64,000 nucleotides of DNA, taken from positions 20,970-84,969 of the forward strand of contig JBAVQS010000147.1 in assembly GCA_049694275.1 (NCBI GenBank), written 5' to 3'. The notes beneath the pieces were generated by a model. That model was not told the DNA's origin. It saw only the letters and a program-made list of their open reading frames with translations, and ran no database searches. Made by a program: the position numbers and the translations under genes. Origin of the DNA: JBAVQS01 sp049694275 (GTDB lineage Bacteria; Chloroflexota; Anaerolineae; UBA4142; SHND01). Positions 1-9,449 of the stretch are shown here, one piece after another; the stretch's first letter is position 1; each line of letters opens with the position of its first letter.

Positions 1-1493
1 GAAAACTGTGCGATGGCCCAAACCTCATTTATCGCGCCCCATATGAGATTGAATTCGCTCATAAAAATATTGAAGGGGGGCATGCCGACAAGGGCCAATG
101 CCCCTAAAATCAGCATGCTTGCAGTCCACGGCATCTTGAAGATTGCCTGGTAGCTCGTCTTAGGTGGCTGGGTGGTCTTGCTTGACTCGATGGCTTTGAA
201 AGCGCGTTGGATGTTGCCATAGCTCAGGAACATCAATGACTTGGTCGTGGCGTGATTAAAAATGTGCAAAAGGCCGGCATACACTGTGATCGAGGCAATC
301 GGAACAAGGTTTTTGTTGTCCGCTACTAAACCCCCAATTGCGATCGCCATAGCAATAATCCCCATATGCTCAAGGCTGTGGAAAGCCAATATCCGTTTAA
401 ACCGGTTATCCTTGAGGATGAACGGGACGGACAACAATAGCGAGAACAGCCCTAGGCAAAGCAAAATGAGAGAAGTGAGTGTGGCGTCGCCAGCTACGGC
501 GTTGGCGAGGGTATAAAAGCGCAGAATGGCATAGAATGCACATTTGAGGAGGACGCCGGACAGCAGCGCGCTCATCGGCGCAGGCGCTTCGCCATGGCCG
601 TCCGGGAGCCATGTGTGCATGGGGGCAAGACCGGCCTTGGTGCCATAGCCCACGACGATGAATAGAAATGAAAGGATTACAAAGCCCTGCTCGGGACTAT
701 GAGACAACATTCCTGATTGCGCCACCTTCATCAGGAAGGACCAATTCATGATGCTATCTAGGGGGAGCCCCGTTTTCGGGTCAAGCACGGCCTGCATGAC
801 AGGTACTACATGGGGGTCTGTTGATGTCGTGAGCGGAGAAATTGCGTCGGCGAAGAACATCGTTCCCAATAGTGCAAGGATGATTCCTGTAGAGGTGATA
901 AGCAGGTATTTCCAGGCCGCATCCCATGAATCGCGTTGATTGTAATAGCCTACCGTCAGAGCTGAAAAAACGGTTGTTAACTCGATTGCGATCCATAGCG
1001 CGATCAGGTTATCCACCAGTGGAACGAGAAGCATGGTGACGTGGAACATGTTGACGGATAAGTGGAAGAAGGCGGGGCTCTGGAGATTCCCTTTGCTTTC
1101 CGGGTCTCCCTCGGGAAACCGCAGCGCATTCCAGGAAGCGAACCATGAGATCGTGTTGACGAGCACAACAAAATAGAGCGACAGCGCGTCGATATGCAAA
1201 TCAAGGGAGAAAAGGATGAACGATACGTGTGGCAGTGTGTGGAACGCTTCTCCGCGAATTTCAAATTGACGGAATAAGAGTACCGACAAGGGAAGCAAAA
1301 CGCAAGAAGTGGCGAACGTGAGCCAGCTATATACGTCAAGGGCGCGGTGATAGAGTGGACCCCTTTTCATCCATAGCGGAACTATCCCCAGGAGCCCAAT
1401 CACAAAAGGGATAACAAGCATCAGGGTGATGAGTAGTTCCGGGGGCAAAAGTAGGAGCGGGCTCAGGATTTTTTCTATGAGCTGGAAATCCAT
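1..1493 (-). CDS. HyfF-like (NuoM/NuoN-type) membrane subunit of a hydrogenase-4-like complex, 3' end off the window
   Basis: The minus strand is open from an ATG at 1493 to the window edge, about 497 codons with no stop. Reading it through shows a polytopic membrane protein of the proton-translocating antiporter family (Complex I ND2/ND4/ND5-like). A characteristic stretch contains GYGTKAGLAPMHTWLPDGHG followed by EAPAPMSALLSG, as in HyfF. The FKRILAFHSLEHMG segment and a late MPPFNIFMSEF segment also fit. E. coli HyfF is about 526 aa, so only the C-terminus should be missing. The ATG directly follows the TAA of the hyfE-like gene, and an AAAGGGAG Shine-Dalgarno lies inside the end of that gene, so translation is probably coupled. 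In the family this subunit forms part of the ion-pumping membrane arm. The catalytic subunits (HyfG/HyfI type) would lie beyond the left edge, so whether this is a true [NiFe] hydrogenase cannot be decided here. Confidence 0.85.
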   Translation of the reverse strand, partial: MDFQLIEKILSPLLLLPPELLITLMLVIPFVIGLLGIVPLWMKRGPLYHRALDVYSWLTFATSCVLLPLSVLLFRQFEIRGEAFHTLPHVSFILFSLDLHIDALSLYFVVLVNTISWFASWNALRFPEGDPESKGNLQSPAFFHLSVNMFHVTMLLVPLVDNLIALWIAIELTTVFSALTVGYYNQRDSWDAAWKYLLITSTGIILALLGTMFFADAISPLTTSTDPHVVPVMQAVLDPKTGLPLDSIMNWSFLMKVAQSGMLSHSPEQGFVILSFLFIVVGYGTKAGLAPMHTWLPDGHGEAPAPMSALLSGVLLKCAFYAILRFYTLANAVAGDATLTSLILLCLGLFSLLLSVPFILKDNRFKRILAFHSLEHMGIIAMAIAIGGLVADNKNLVPIASITVYAGLLHIFNHATTKSLMFLSYGNIQRAFKAIESSKTTQPPKTSYQAIFKMPWTASMLILGALALVGMPPFNIFMSEFNLIWGAINEVWAIAQF

Positions 1494-2333
1494 TTAGGCT
1501 TCTCCCTTTAACGGCTCCGGCTTGGCCGATTTCTTTTTGTACTCACTCAGGTTCGATTTCTGGGCAATCTTGTCAAGATTAATCGTTCCAAAAAGACGGC
1601 TGATCCGGGGAATCATGAAAAACAGAATGACCATTGTAATACCTGTATAGAAATAAAGCGCGGTCACAAAATAGCCGGCGGGAACCGGGATCCCGACAAT
1701 CTTGACGACGGCCAGGTAGAGCCCGTGATCCATCATCAAAAGCCCGATGATCTGTGAAATAATATCCCTTTTTCTAGCCAGGTTCATATTGTAGAAACCG
1801 ATGAGATGGAGTGACAATGAAACCCCGAGGCCAATCTTTTTATCCATGTCTTCGGTTGCTCTTCCTGGCACTAGAAAATAGGCGATAAAGAAAGCGGCGC
1901 CGAGGAGCAAGAAAAACCAGATAAGGTCTTTTCTAGACGGAAGCGATTCCTTGCTGGCATCATTCCATATCTGATTAACACGCGTAACAAGGTCCCTGTG
2001 CTCCGAAGAAAATGGATGTAATTTTCTCCAGATGCCCCGGACCGATTCGGGTTGATCCGGTTGGACGGTTGCGAGCTCGAGCACGCTCTTGATCCCTAAA
2101 AACAAAAGAAGGGGTAAGAGCAAAATCATAAAGAGTAGACTACTTATATCGCCCTGCATGCGGCGGTTCCATGCAGTCAGTGCTGACGCAAGCGCTACAA
2201 AAAGGCACTGAATGCGATACCACCTGATAGTCCCATGAATCGATTGCCGTGTCGTAATCAGGAACGTGGTGACAATGAGGGCAAATTCCGCTACAGTTAG
2301 CCAGAAATCGGCGTTGGCGAACTCGTTGAGCAT
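1494..2333 (-). CDS. HyfE-like membrane subunit of a hydrogenase-4-like complex
   Basis: The product has 279 aa, somewhat longer than E. coli HyfE (about 216 aa). The first 100 residues are hydrophobic (a helix near 10-28, then two more near 45-85), followed by a charged loop at about 105-135 and further helices at about 140-245. The segment LARKRDIISQIIG followed by MMDHGLYLAV matches the HyfE pattern just before the last helices. The C-terminus is a lysine-rich cytoplasmic tail. The start is supported by AAGGGAG five bases upstream. It sits between the hyfC-like and hyfF-like genes in the usual hyf order B-C-E-F, and HyfD is absent. The role (membrane-arm subunit) is inferred from family and order, as the sequence has no catalytic motif. 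Confidence 0.75.
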   Translation of the reverse strand: MLNEFANADFWLTVAEFALIVTTFLITTRQSIHGTIRWYRIQCLFVALASALTAWNRRMQGDISSLLFMILLLPLLLFLGIKSVLELATVQPDQPESVRGIWRKLHPFSSEHRDLVTRVNQIWNDASKESLPSRKDLIWFFLLLGAAFFIAYFLVPGRATEDMDKKIGLGVSLSLHLIGFYNMNLARKRDIISQIIGLLMMDHGLYLAVVKIVGIPVPAGYFVTALYFYTGITMVILFFMIPRISRLFGTINLDKIAQKSNLSEYKKKSAKPEPLKGEA

Positions 2334-2369
2334 GCTTACTCCCTTGGGCTGATTTACATCTACTCCGAA

Positions 2370-3326
2370 TTATTTTGGTATCAGGGTGAGAACAATTGCA
2401 ACCAGAAGGAAAATCACGCACATCCAGGTATAGTCTGCGACGGCACGCAAGCGCATCTTGGGGCGTGATATTTCCCAGATTGCAAGTCCCGCCAGTATTA
2501 ATCCGATCCGCAAGGGGTAGGAAATATCGGCGAGTCCATATGCGATAGCGTCAAAATTGTCGGTCCCCAGAATGCCAAACGGCAGGACAAGATTCGCAAA
2601 CATGGTCAGGAGAAAGACGAGCTTGATCATTTCTCCCCATTCGAAAAGGGCCAGTTCTCGGCCTGCATATTCCAGCAGCACTCCCCGTTGTCCCATTGTC
2701 AGTTCATAGGGCGTTTCCTGGTTGTCGATCGGCAGACGGCCTGCCTCGAAAAGTATAATGATGAAAAAACCGATTGCCAGGAAAATCGTAACCGAGTTCC
2801 AACCCGAATCCCGCTGGTCAAGTATTGATTGCGCCAATCTCGTTAGATTGGTTGTGTTCCACCTGGCGGCGCTCGCGGCAAGGAAGAGGGCAAAGCCGAT
2901 TTCCGTGTTGAACTGATAAAACATTTCCCTGGTGCTGCCAAGCCATGCAAAGGAGGATGCGATATCGAGACCGACCAGGCTGATAGTGAATCGCGCCAGC
3001 GCAAGCAGAGAGATGATGACGACCAGATCGGCGGCGACAAAGGTTGTAGCTTGAAAGACCGGTACCACAAAAGCGAGTGAGGAATAGGCGACGAGAATAA
3101 CGAACGGCGCAATGGCAAAAACGATTGAAGTTCCTTTGGCATGCACGGCCGGCCGGCCGGCCATTTCCAGAAGATCCCAATAAGGATGGAGAATCGTAAC
3201 CGGCGGGCGCCGGCGTTGTAGTAATTCTGCCTTGAGGTACTTGAGCAATCCGACAAGCCCGGGTGCAATTAGAATCAAGAAGAAACCTTGAAGCGCAGCC
3301 AGGAGGCTTGGAATGGAAATGAGCAT
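2370..3326 (-). CDS. HyfC/NuoH-like membrane subunit (respiratory chain complex I subunit 1 family)
   Basis: The product has 318 aa from the ATG at 3326. An upstream in-frame ATG at 3368 would overlap the hyfB-like gene by 41 bp. The inner start follows that gene's TGA directly and has GGAG nine bases upstream, so it is preferred. The protein has about eight membrane helices. Family landmarks are a cytoplasmic loop with RRRPP near the N-terminus followed by HPYWDLLEM, and the loop DNQETPYELTMGQRG followed by LEYAGRELALFEW, which corresponds to the conserved NuoH/HyfC loop facing the hydrophilic arm. In the family this subunit links the catalytic module to the proton-pumping subunits. Confidence 0.85.
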   Translation of the reverse strand: MLISIPSLLAALQGFFLILIAPGLVGLLKYLKAELLQRRRPPVTILHPYWDLLEMAGRPAVHAKGTSIVFAIAPFVILVAYSSLAFVVPVFQATTFVAADLVVIISLLALARFTISLVGLDIASSFAWLGSTREMFYQFNTEIGFALFLAASAARWNTTNLTRLAQSILDQRDSGWNSVTIFLAIGFFIIILFEAGRLPIDNQETPYELTMGQRGVLLEYAGRELALFEWGEMIKLVFLLTMFANLVLPFGILGTDNFDAIAYGLADISYPLRIGLILAGLAIWEISRPKMRLRAVADYTWMCVIFLLVAIVLTLIPK

Positions 3327-3327
3327 T

Positions 3328-5607
3328 TCAATTGGCTCCGAAAAGGTGAAACTCGAGAATGATGACAAAGACTATCAGTGCGAGAAGGTTCATCCAAAAG
3401 ATGTATTGCAGCGGTTTCCGAATGTCGCCATCCTGGATTTTGCCAGACTTCTCTGCTCCCGTCAGGAGCAGGTGAAATAGAGCTTTGTAATAGTTGCTAA
3501 AGGGGTCAATCACCGGTTTTCTCGCCTCGCTGTTTTCTGGCTTGGACTGCCCAAGGATGTTCTTTACTAGATAGATGAGTGGGCTGCTCGCCGGCCGTAA
3601 CGCAGAATCCGCCCCGGTCGCACTATTCCAGTGTTCGCTGATATCTTTGGTCGGAGCGTGCCCTCTCCGTAGATTACTCCAATAGCCGTAAAGAGTGGCC
3701 CCTACCGTCACCACGATGCCTACGAAAGCAATTCCAAGTATGGAGGGCAGCACAGGAATGCTGTTTGTGGCGTTATCCAGTTTTCCACCCAATGCCTCAA
3801 CCACAGTCCCGACTAGCCCCTCGTTGATCCCGTTCTCAAGAAGCAGGCCCTTGGTCACAGGCGCAAACAGCAAATTCCTTGTGACGGGGGCCAGGAGAAC
3901 AGGAATGAAAAGGAGAGGTAATATGCCCAGGATGACGGTTAGTGCCGCAAATACAACCATGACGCCTCGCATCGACCAGGGAACGTCGTGCTCGGAGCTC
4001 CACCGCGAAGTATCTGCGGGGGAAGGACCCAAAAAGGCAATCCCCGCAATTTTATAAAAGCAGATAGCCGTAAGAGCGAAGGAGGCAAATAGCAATGTCA
4101 ACGCCGTGGTAAGAAAGAGCACGTTACCAGGAGAGTTGGAAGTGCTTAGAGTTCCGATACTTGTCAGCAGAGATTGAGCAGTCAACCATTCGCTCACAAA
4201 GCCGTTCAGGAGGGGGAAGCCGGAGATTGCGAATGCGCCGATCAGAAAGAAGGCTGTCGTCCAACGATATCGATGGACAAGTCCGCCGAGTTTGTCGATA
4301 ATCACCACTTGCGCTGTAAGATTATCGACCGCACCTGTCGCCAGGTAAAGGAGGCCCTTAAAGACCGCATGATTCAGCAGGTGATAAAGAGCCCCAAATA
4401 ATGCCAGCGTTGCGATGGCTTCCATGCTGCTTTCCAGACGAGCAATCAAGGCAACACCAGCTCCGGCAACGATAATCCCTATATTCTCAACGCTGTGATA
4501 GGCAAGGGCTGTTTTGAGATCGTGGCTGTCAAGGGCCTGCCATACATTGACGAACGCAGTGATCACGGCAAGCGCAAGAACAAGATAACCGGTCCCGGGC
4601 AATGGAGGCAGGAATTCGAAAAAGAACCGGAGCATCAAGTAAATCGCAACCTTGATTGCAATTCCGAGCGACAGAGCGTGCGTCGTCGTGGGGGAATTGG
4701 GATGCACTCTCGGCACCCAGGGATGAGCGGGGACCAGTCCGGCGCGAATACCCAAGCCCCCTAGCGCGAGGAGGAAAATGAGATATGCAAGTACGGGGTT
4801 TGCGTTCAGTTGTCCGGCTGCATCGCGAAAGGTCTCAAAGCTCATCGCTCGATTGCCCAAGGCGTAGATTGTCGAAGGGGGCGTGAGCCCGGCATTAAAT
4901 GCGAGGAGGGTCAAGGCCAGAACGAGGAGGACCGTGCTGGCATGGCTGATAATCATATAGAGCTGCGGGGCATTCCAGGCGCCCTCTATCTCTTCGGCTT
5001 CATGGTTATCCTGACCCGGTTCCTGGTATAGTCTGTGCTTGAACAAGGACAGGTACCCAAAGGCCAGCGTCATGATTTCAAGCATTGCACTCAACGTAAA
5101 GACATCGTTCGTCAAAACGACCATCTGCGTGGCCCATGCAAAGACGGCAAAAGCCGCAGCTACCTGTCGACGTTGCCGGAGATAATGAGCGGCTTGCAAT
5201 GCGCCTAGCGAGTAAACGGCAACGCCGACAGAAAAGGCGCCGATGAGCAGCAGGAAAAAAGCGGCGAGATTGTCAAGACGCGCCTGCAAGAGGAAAGGGG
5301 GTACCTGCGAGTACCAGGAAATGGACCATTCGCCACTCAATTCCGGCGGGGCGTTGTTGAGCAAATGGACTATGGCCTTGATAAAACTCGCCAGGCTGGC
5401 AACGCCAGTACAAATGAGACCAGCGGTCACAGGCCATGGTAAGCGAACAAACGGCGGCGGCTTTTTCGCAAATTCGTTCGGCTGGTCGCGCATTTCTGCC
5501 AGCACCCGAGTTTCCGCTCCCGGTTTTCCGAATGGGAGTAGCGGAAGAATAAACCCAAGTAAGGAGCACGTCGAGATGGCGAGTAAAAACAGGAAGAGTT
5601 CGTTCAT
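3328..5607 (-). CDS. HyfB/NuoL-like proton-antiporter subunit
   Basis: The product has 759 aa, longer than E. coli HyfB (about 672 aa) because of a long loop between the last helices at about 630-700. It is a polytopic antiporter-family subunit. Landmarks are HPWVPRVHPNSPTTTHALSL (the family HxWLPxAHPxAPS region), followed by GIAIKVAIYL with the conserved lysine, YHSVENIGIIVAG, and HLLNHAVFKGLLYL with the second conserved lysine. The Shine-Dalgarno GAGGTGA lies across the stop of the preceding 1274-aa ATPase gene, so the two are almost certainly co-transcribed and probably translationally coupled. That is unusual for a respiratory complex gene. Its role in ion translocation is known for the family; the substrate ion here is not determined. 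Confidence 0.88.
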   Translation of the reverse strand: MNELFLFLLAISTCSLLGFILPLLPFGKPGAETRVLAEMRDQPNEFAKKPPPFVRLPWPVTAGLICTGVASLASFIKAIVHLLNNAPPELSGEWSISWYSQVPPFLLQARLDNLAAFFLLLIGAFSVGVAVYSLGALQAAHYLRQRRQVAAAFAVFAWATQMVVLTNDVFTLSAMLEIMTLAFGYLSLFKHRLYQEPGQDNHEAEEIEGAWNAPQLYMIISHASTVLLVLALTLLAFNAGLTPPSTIYALGNRAMSFETFRDAAGQLNANPVLAYLIFLLALGGLGIRAGLVPAHPWVPRVHPNSPTTTHALSLGIAIKVAIYLMLRFFFEFLPPLPGTGYLVLALAVITAFVNVWQALDSHDLKTALAYHSVENIGIIVAGAGVALIARLESSMEAIATLALFGALYHLLNHAVFKGLLYLATGAVDNLTAQVVIIDKLGGLVHRYRWTTAFFLIGAFAISGFPLLNGFVSEWLTAQSLLTSIGTLSTSNSPGNVLFLTTALTLLFASFALTAICFYKIAGIAFLGPSPADTSRWSSEHDVPWSMRGVMVVFAALTVILGILPLLFIPVLLAPVTRNLLFAPVTKGLLLENGINEGLVGTVVEALGGKLDNATNSIPVLPSILGIAFVGIVVTVGATLYGYWSNLRRGHAPTKDISEHWNSATGADSALRPASSPLIYLVKNILGQSKPENSEARKPVIDPFSNYYKALFHLLLTGAEKSGKIQDGDIRKPLQYIFWMNLLALIVFVIILEFHLFGAN

Positions 5608-5612
5608 TCAGT

Positions 5613-8600
5613 TCACCTCGCTGATGCTTCACGCATTTCTTTTGCCGCTTCTTGTTCCGCGTCGCGTTTTGCCCGTTGCTCTCGCTTGCGTTTCTGTTCT
5701 TCCAGATCGCGCAATATCTCAGGATAAGCAAGTTGGATCAGATTCTTTTCCTGTTGCACGACCTGCGTGAGCCAGCGCTGTACTAGAGGCACCGCGAGGG
5801 AATAGAGAGGCTCGGTTTCTTCGGCCGATGGCGGACCCTTGCTCGACGCGCTTCCGCCGCCCGGCTGCGACCGGTCCGTTCGATGAACCCTCTGTTCTAC
5901 CCGTACTGCCCCGAAAGCAATGTGGAGTTTTTTGAGTTCTTCCCTGAGCTCATCCACAAAGTCTCGCACATCGCTGGCGAGAGGTTCCCCGGCCTGATCG
6001 AGTTTGCCGCGGATCCATGCCTCGATTTCAGGAAAAGTTAAACTGGAGGAAGGATGCTCCACGAGACACCAGAGGACCAGGCGTCCCATCCAGTGCATTC
6101 TTTCGACCGATTCCTCGGAACTTTCTTCCGGTCCTTTCCAGAGGTAGCCAAAGTACAGGTTGGTTTTCTGTACTTCTCGGATGATATCGTTGATCTTTTT
6201 CTCGACCAGTTGGGGTGTGACGGTGAAATCGGCGGTATCATCCGGCATCGCACGTAGTTCCGCGACCACTTTGAAGCAGATCAACTGAACCAAATAGGGC
6301 CAGCACCCGGCCTCTTCGACCACCTTGTAAACAGCCTCGCCGCGCCAGTTAACATTGGCTTTGGCTCCCAATTCCAGGACCAATCGGTTACTATCCCCCC
6401 TGTTCATTGGGCCTATCTCATAAGGAACATGGAGCCCAAAGGTAGCAGAACCGAAATATGCTGCCTCTCGGGTCGTGGCCCAGGTGCTCGTAAAGATCCA
6501 TCCGACACGTTCGTGGACTTGCATGATTGATCGCAGATTGGAGAGCACATTCCCGAATTCTTTGCGGTACAATTCATCCCACTCGTCCACCAGCATGACC
6601 AGGATAGCCTCAGAATTGTTGTCGAGCAGTCTTTTCACCTTGTCCTTGAACACCTTTGCCGGGCTCTGTTCAAAATCTTCCCTTTCGCGAGCCGCGTCCC
6701 ATTTTTCATGCAATGCGTTATATATGTCGTGACACAGTTCCCGGAGGAATGTGGCCGTCGGATTGGGATCGAGCGTAGAGAGTTCCTGGATGTCCGAGCG
6801 AATCGTCTTGATTTGATTCAGACGCGGCCGTTGTTCAGGCGGGATGCCGAACTTGTCCTGCTGCACAAGGTCTCCGGGTAGTCGCTCGAATCCCAGCAAA
6901 AGTGAGGTTTTGCCAATGCGACGAGGGCCAAAGATATAGATGATCATTGGCCGTGAAGCCGTTTCATTGTCAACCAGTGCGCGCATTTCGGTATTACGTC
7001 CAATGAACAAATCGTTTTTCCATACCGCTCGACCATCGAAATAGGGTTGTCCTGTCGGTTTCCCTCTCACTTGATTGGGGAAAACGGGTACGTGCACGCG
7101 AGGCAAGGCCTGTTCATACGATACATTGGATGAATCTATAAACCTGCATTGAATCGATAGGTTCATCTCATTGGCGGTCGGTTCAATCTTCCACCATACT
7201 CTCCGGCGTTCACCCGGCGCCAGATTTTCCGTTGGTTGACTCTCATGAGATGTCAGCTTAAAGTCCGGAGAACGCTCGAGGGTAAGCTGCACATGAAAGG
7301 CCGTTCGGCTGCCGATATTTTCGACGTCAAAATGAACCTCTTCGCAAACCCCGGGCGTCGTATATGGATTTCTCAGAGTCAACTGTAGATAAGGCTGCCG
7401 CTTCCTGGCCCCGCGCATTTGGTTGATCTCCTTAATGTCTGCTTGATACGCCCAGCTCAGAATTGCAGTTTCATGTGCTGGCCCAAATGTGCGCTTTTCT
7501 AGCAGGAGATAAGCGGCAAGTATCTCCTCCAGAATCTCGAGTGCGGGACTGTTTTCCGTGAATAGAGTCGGCTTGAGTTGATGCCAGCGACTGGTCAGAT
7601 TGAGATACTCTTGGTAAAAATAGTTAAAGTACGGGGAAGGCTGTGCTAGAGGAATCTTTGCGTTCGCAATTTGGCCCGGATATCTCGATTGTTGAAACCA
7701 CCCGGCCGACTCGTCGTGCCTCTCCCGACCACTTGCATCAGCCGGGTGCCATCCAATGAGTTGTTCGGCGATTCGCCGGACCTCCTGAACCTGTTCAAAG
7801 CAATAGCTACCATTTGCTCGCGCGCGGTCATTCACTGCAGAGCCTTTTTGGACCAGATTCTCGAGATTTCGTTGGATGTTGTCTCGACTATAACAACGGT
7901 ACCATTCCCCAAAAGCCTCAAGGCAGACTGCGCGCTCTGGCTCTTTGGTTTTAATCCGCTCTTGCTCATTAAGGACGGCGCTCAAAAGGTTTTCGTAACA
8001 CTGTCTGAGTGAATCTTCATATTCCTTCAGGCTGGGCCAGAGCCCGGGGTCAAGCACATTGTGCAGATAGACTGCGCGTGCCGCCATGTCGGTAATAGCA
8101 GAGGGCGATGCATTGAACAACCCCCATTTATCCCCTTTAAGGTCGAGTAAATCCTGGGAAAAAAACCAAAGGTTCCATACAAGTTCTCGGAGCTGGTCTC
8201 CATCTTCGAACAGTTGACCCAAACCCTCGGACTCTACCGAAAACATTTTCCTGAGCAGTGGATCTAATATCTCAAAGGAGTAAGATGCCGAATGCGGATT
8301 CTGACCTGTGGGCGACTTGCTTGCGAGATCTTCTAGAGATATGTATTCTACCGATGCCGGCGGGGTCGCCGAAAAGACCGGCCGGGGGATGAGATTGGCA
8401 GGGGCGCGATAGACACGTAGTTCCTCTCCGGTGCAGAATCTCGAGAAGTCGCTTGGCGGAATCACAGCCACCAGCCCGGGGTCCTTCTCTCCAGTCCGGT
8501 GGCAAAGTGCTTCTAGCCTGAAGGCTGCCTTCAAAAGGTCACTTTTCAACGCTTCCTGCTCGGTTTCCAGTGACCTGTTATACAAGTCGCAGGCCAGGGC

Positions 8601-9437
8601 ATGCCGGGTATCGCGCAAAGTCAAGGTTCCTGTCGTTCCCGACCAGGTTAAGATGGGGGCAAGATCAATCCAATGCCTATCCGTGACCCTATCCATTTCG
8701 GTCAGAAGGCTCAATTCTTCTTGTGCTAGCCCTATGACCCATTGCTGTTTTCCCAGGGCATCCAATATCGCTTGTTCTTTGAGATCTGATATCCTGACTA
8801 GTGCAAGGCCGGGTTGGGTCGGGTTTAGAAAATTCTCCACATTGGGATCGGGAAAAATGGCGACGACGTCTTTGCACTCCAGATTCGCAAGCAGATAGGG
8901 TAGGGCAAGTTGGAAAAACTCAGAGATGGCCCGTTCCCGTTCTCCATATAAGGCAGAGCCGGGGTAGATTGGATTGTTCGGTGTTATGTCGGGCGCCGAT
9001 CCGGAAAGCGAGGCCGGCTCCGGCCAAAAGCTTTTGATGACCTGAGCATAGAGGGCACGGGAGAGTTGGAACATGGTGTGAGCGAGTGCTTGCCTCTGCT
9101 TGGGGTCGTTTTTGATCTTGCGGGGAAGTATTGAAAACAGGTTGATGAACATCGGACCGGGAGCGGCCAGGTCCGGCGCAAACAAGTGCATGGCGGGAAA
9201 ACCGGCTGCCCACCCTATAAACGTGCTTCCTCTTTCTTCTTTCAGGTTGTGCAGATCGCATACCTTGCAGTATGCTCTCAAATCTTCAGGGAGTGATGGC
9301 GGGGTGTCTGTGTTATAGACGAGCAAGAACTGATCGTTGGTGCTCGTGCCTGCGATCAAGACCAGGTCCTGAAAGGGGACGGCGCGGACGAGTTCTCTTA
9401 ATTGATAGATCGGGTCGCCGGTCAGGTTAGGGGGCAT
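5613..9437 (-). CDS. Large P-loop (STAND/AAA-type) ATPase with a novel N-terminal half
   Basis: The product has 1274 aa. The first about 690 residues match no family I recognise. A beta-rich segment at about 690-800 resembles a CARDB/Ig-like sandwich (regular strands, acidic and aromatic alternation). The P-loop module follows: FIGRNTEM, then Walker A GPRRIGKTSL near residue 835, and Walker B ILVMLVDEWDEL near 945. The module continues with a WTFTST-like sensor strand (WIFTSTWATT) and helical sequence typical of archaeal/STAND ATPases. The last 40 residues are a highly charged helix rich in K, R and E. No membrane segment is seen. The start is supported by GAGGTGA seven bases upstream, overlapping the stop of the upstream ATPase gene. 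It lies directly before the hyfB-like gene. Function is unknown; a conformational switch or scaffold ATPase is inferred from the domain type only. Confidence 0.8.
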   Translation of the reverse strand: MPPNLTGDPIYQLRELVRAVPFQDLVLIAGTSTNDQFLLVYNTDTPPSLPEDLRAYCKVCDLHNLKEERGSTFIGWAAGFPAMHLFAPDLAAPGPMFINLFSILPRKIKNDPKQRQALAHTMFQLSRALYAQVIKSFWPEPASLSGSAPDITPNNPIYPGSALYGERERAISEFFQLALPYLLANLECKDVVAIFPDPNVENFLNPTQPGLALVRISDLKEQAILDALGKQQWVIGLAQEELSLLTEMDRVTDRHWIDLAPILTWSGTTGTLTLRDTRHALACDLYNRSLETEQEALKSDLLKAAFRLEALCHRTGEKDPGLVAVIPPSDFSRFCTGEELRVYRAPANLIPRPVFSATPPASVEYISLEDLASKSPTGQNPHSASYSFEILDPLLRKMFSVESEGLGQLFEDGDQLRELVWNLWFFSQDLLDLKGDKWGLFNASPSAITDMAARAVYLHNVLDPGLWPSLKEYEDSLRQCYENLLSAVLNEQERIKTKEPERAVCLEAFGEWYRCYSRDNIQRNLENLVQKGSAVNDRARANGSYCFEQVQEVRRIAEQLIGWHPADASGRERHDESAGWFQQSRYPGQIANAKIPLAQPSPYFNYFYQEYLNLTSRWHQLKPTLFTENSPALEILEEILAAYLLLEKRTFGPAHETAILSWAYQADIKEINQMRGARKRQPYLQLTLRNPYTTPGVCEEVHFDVENIGSRTAFHVQLTLERSPDFKLTSHESQPTENLAPGERRRVWWKIEPTANEMNLSIQCRFIDSSNVSYEQALPRVHVPVFPNQVRGKPTGQPYFDGRAVWKNDLFIGRNTEMRALVDNETASRPMIIYIFGPRRIGKTSLLLGFERLPGDLVQQDKFGIPPEQRPRLNQIKTIRSDIQELSTLDPNPTATFLRELCHDIYNALHEKWDAAREREDFEQSPAKVFKDKVKRLLDNNSEAILVMLVDEWDELYRKEFGNVLSNLRSIMQVHERVGWIFTSTWATTREAAYFGSATFGLHVPYEIGPMNRGDSNRLVLELGAKANVNWRGEAVYKVVEEAGCWPYLVQLICFKVVAELRAMPDDTADFTVTPQLVEKKINDIIREVQKTNLYFGYLWKGPEESSEESVERMHWMGRLVLWCLVEHPSSSLTFPEIEAWIRGKLDQAGEPLASDVRDFVDELREELKKLHIAFGAVRVEQRVHRTDRSQPGGGSASSKGPPSAEETEPLYSLAVPLVQRWLTQVVQQEKNLIQLAYPEILRDLEEQKRKREQRAKRDAEQEAAKEMREASAR

Positions 9438-9449
9438 TTCCGGTTCACC

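Noticed and set aside
262..1339. Several short plus- and minus-strand frames in the first 1.4 kb, suggesting a broken gene
   Set aside because: The minus strand is continuously open from 1493 to the edge and encodes an intact HyfF-like protein; the short frames are shadows of it.
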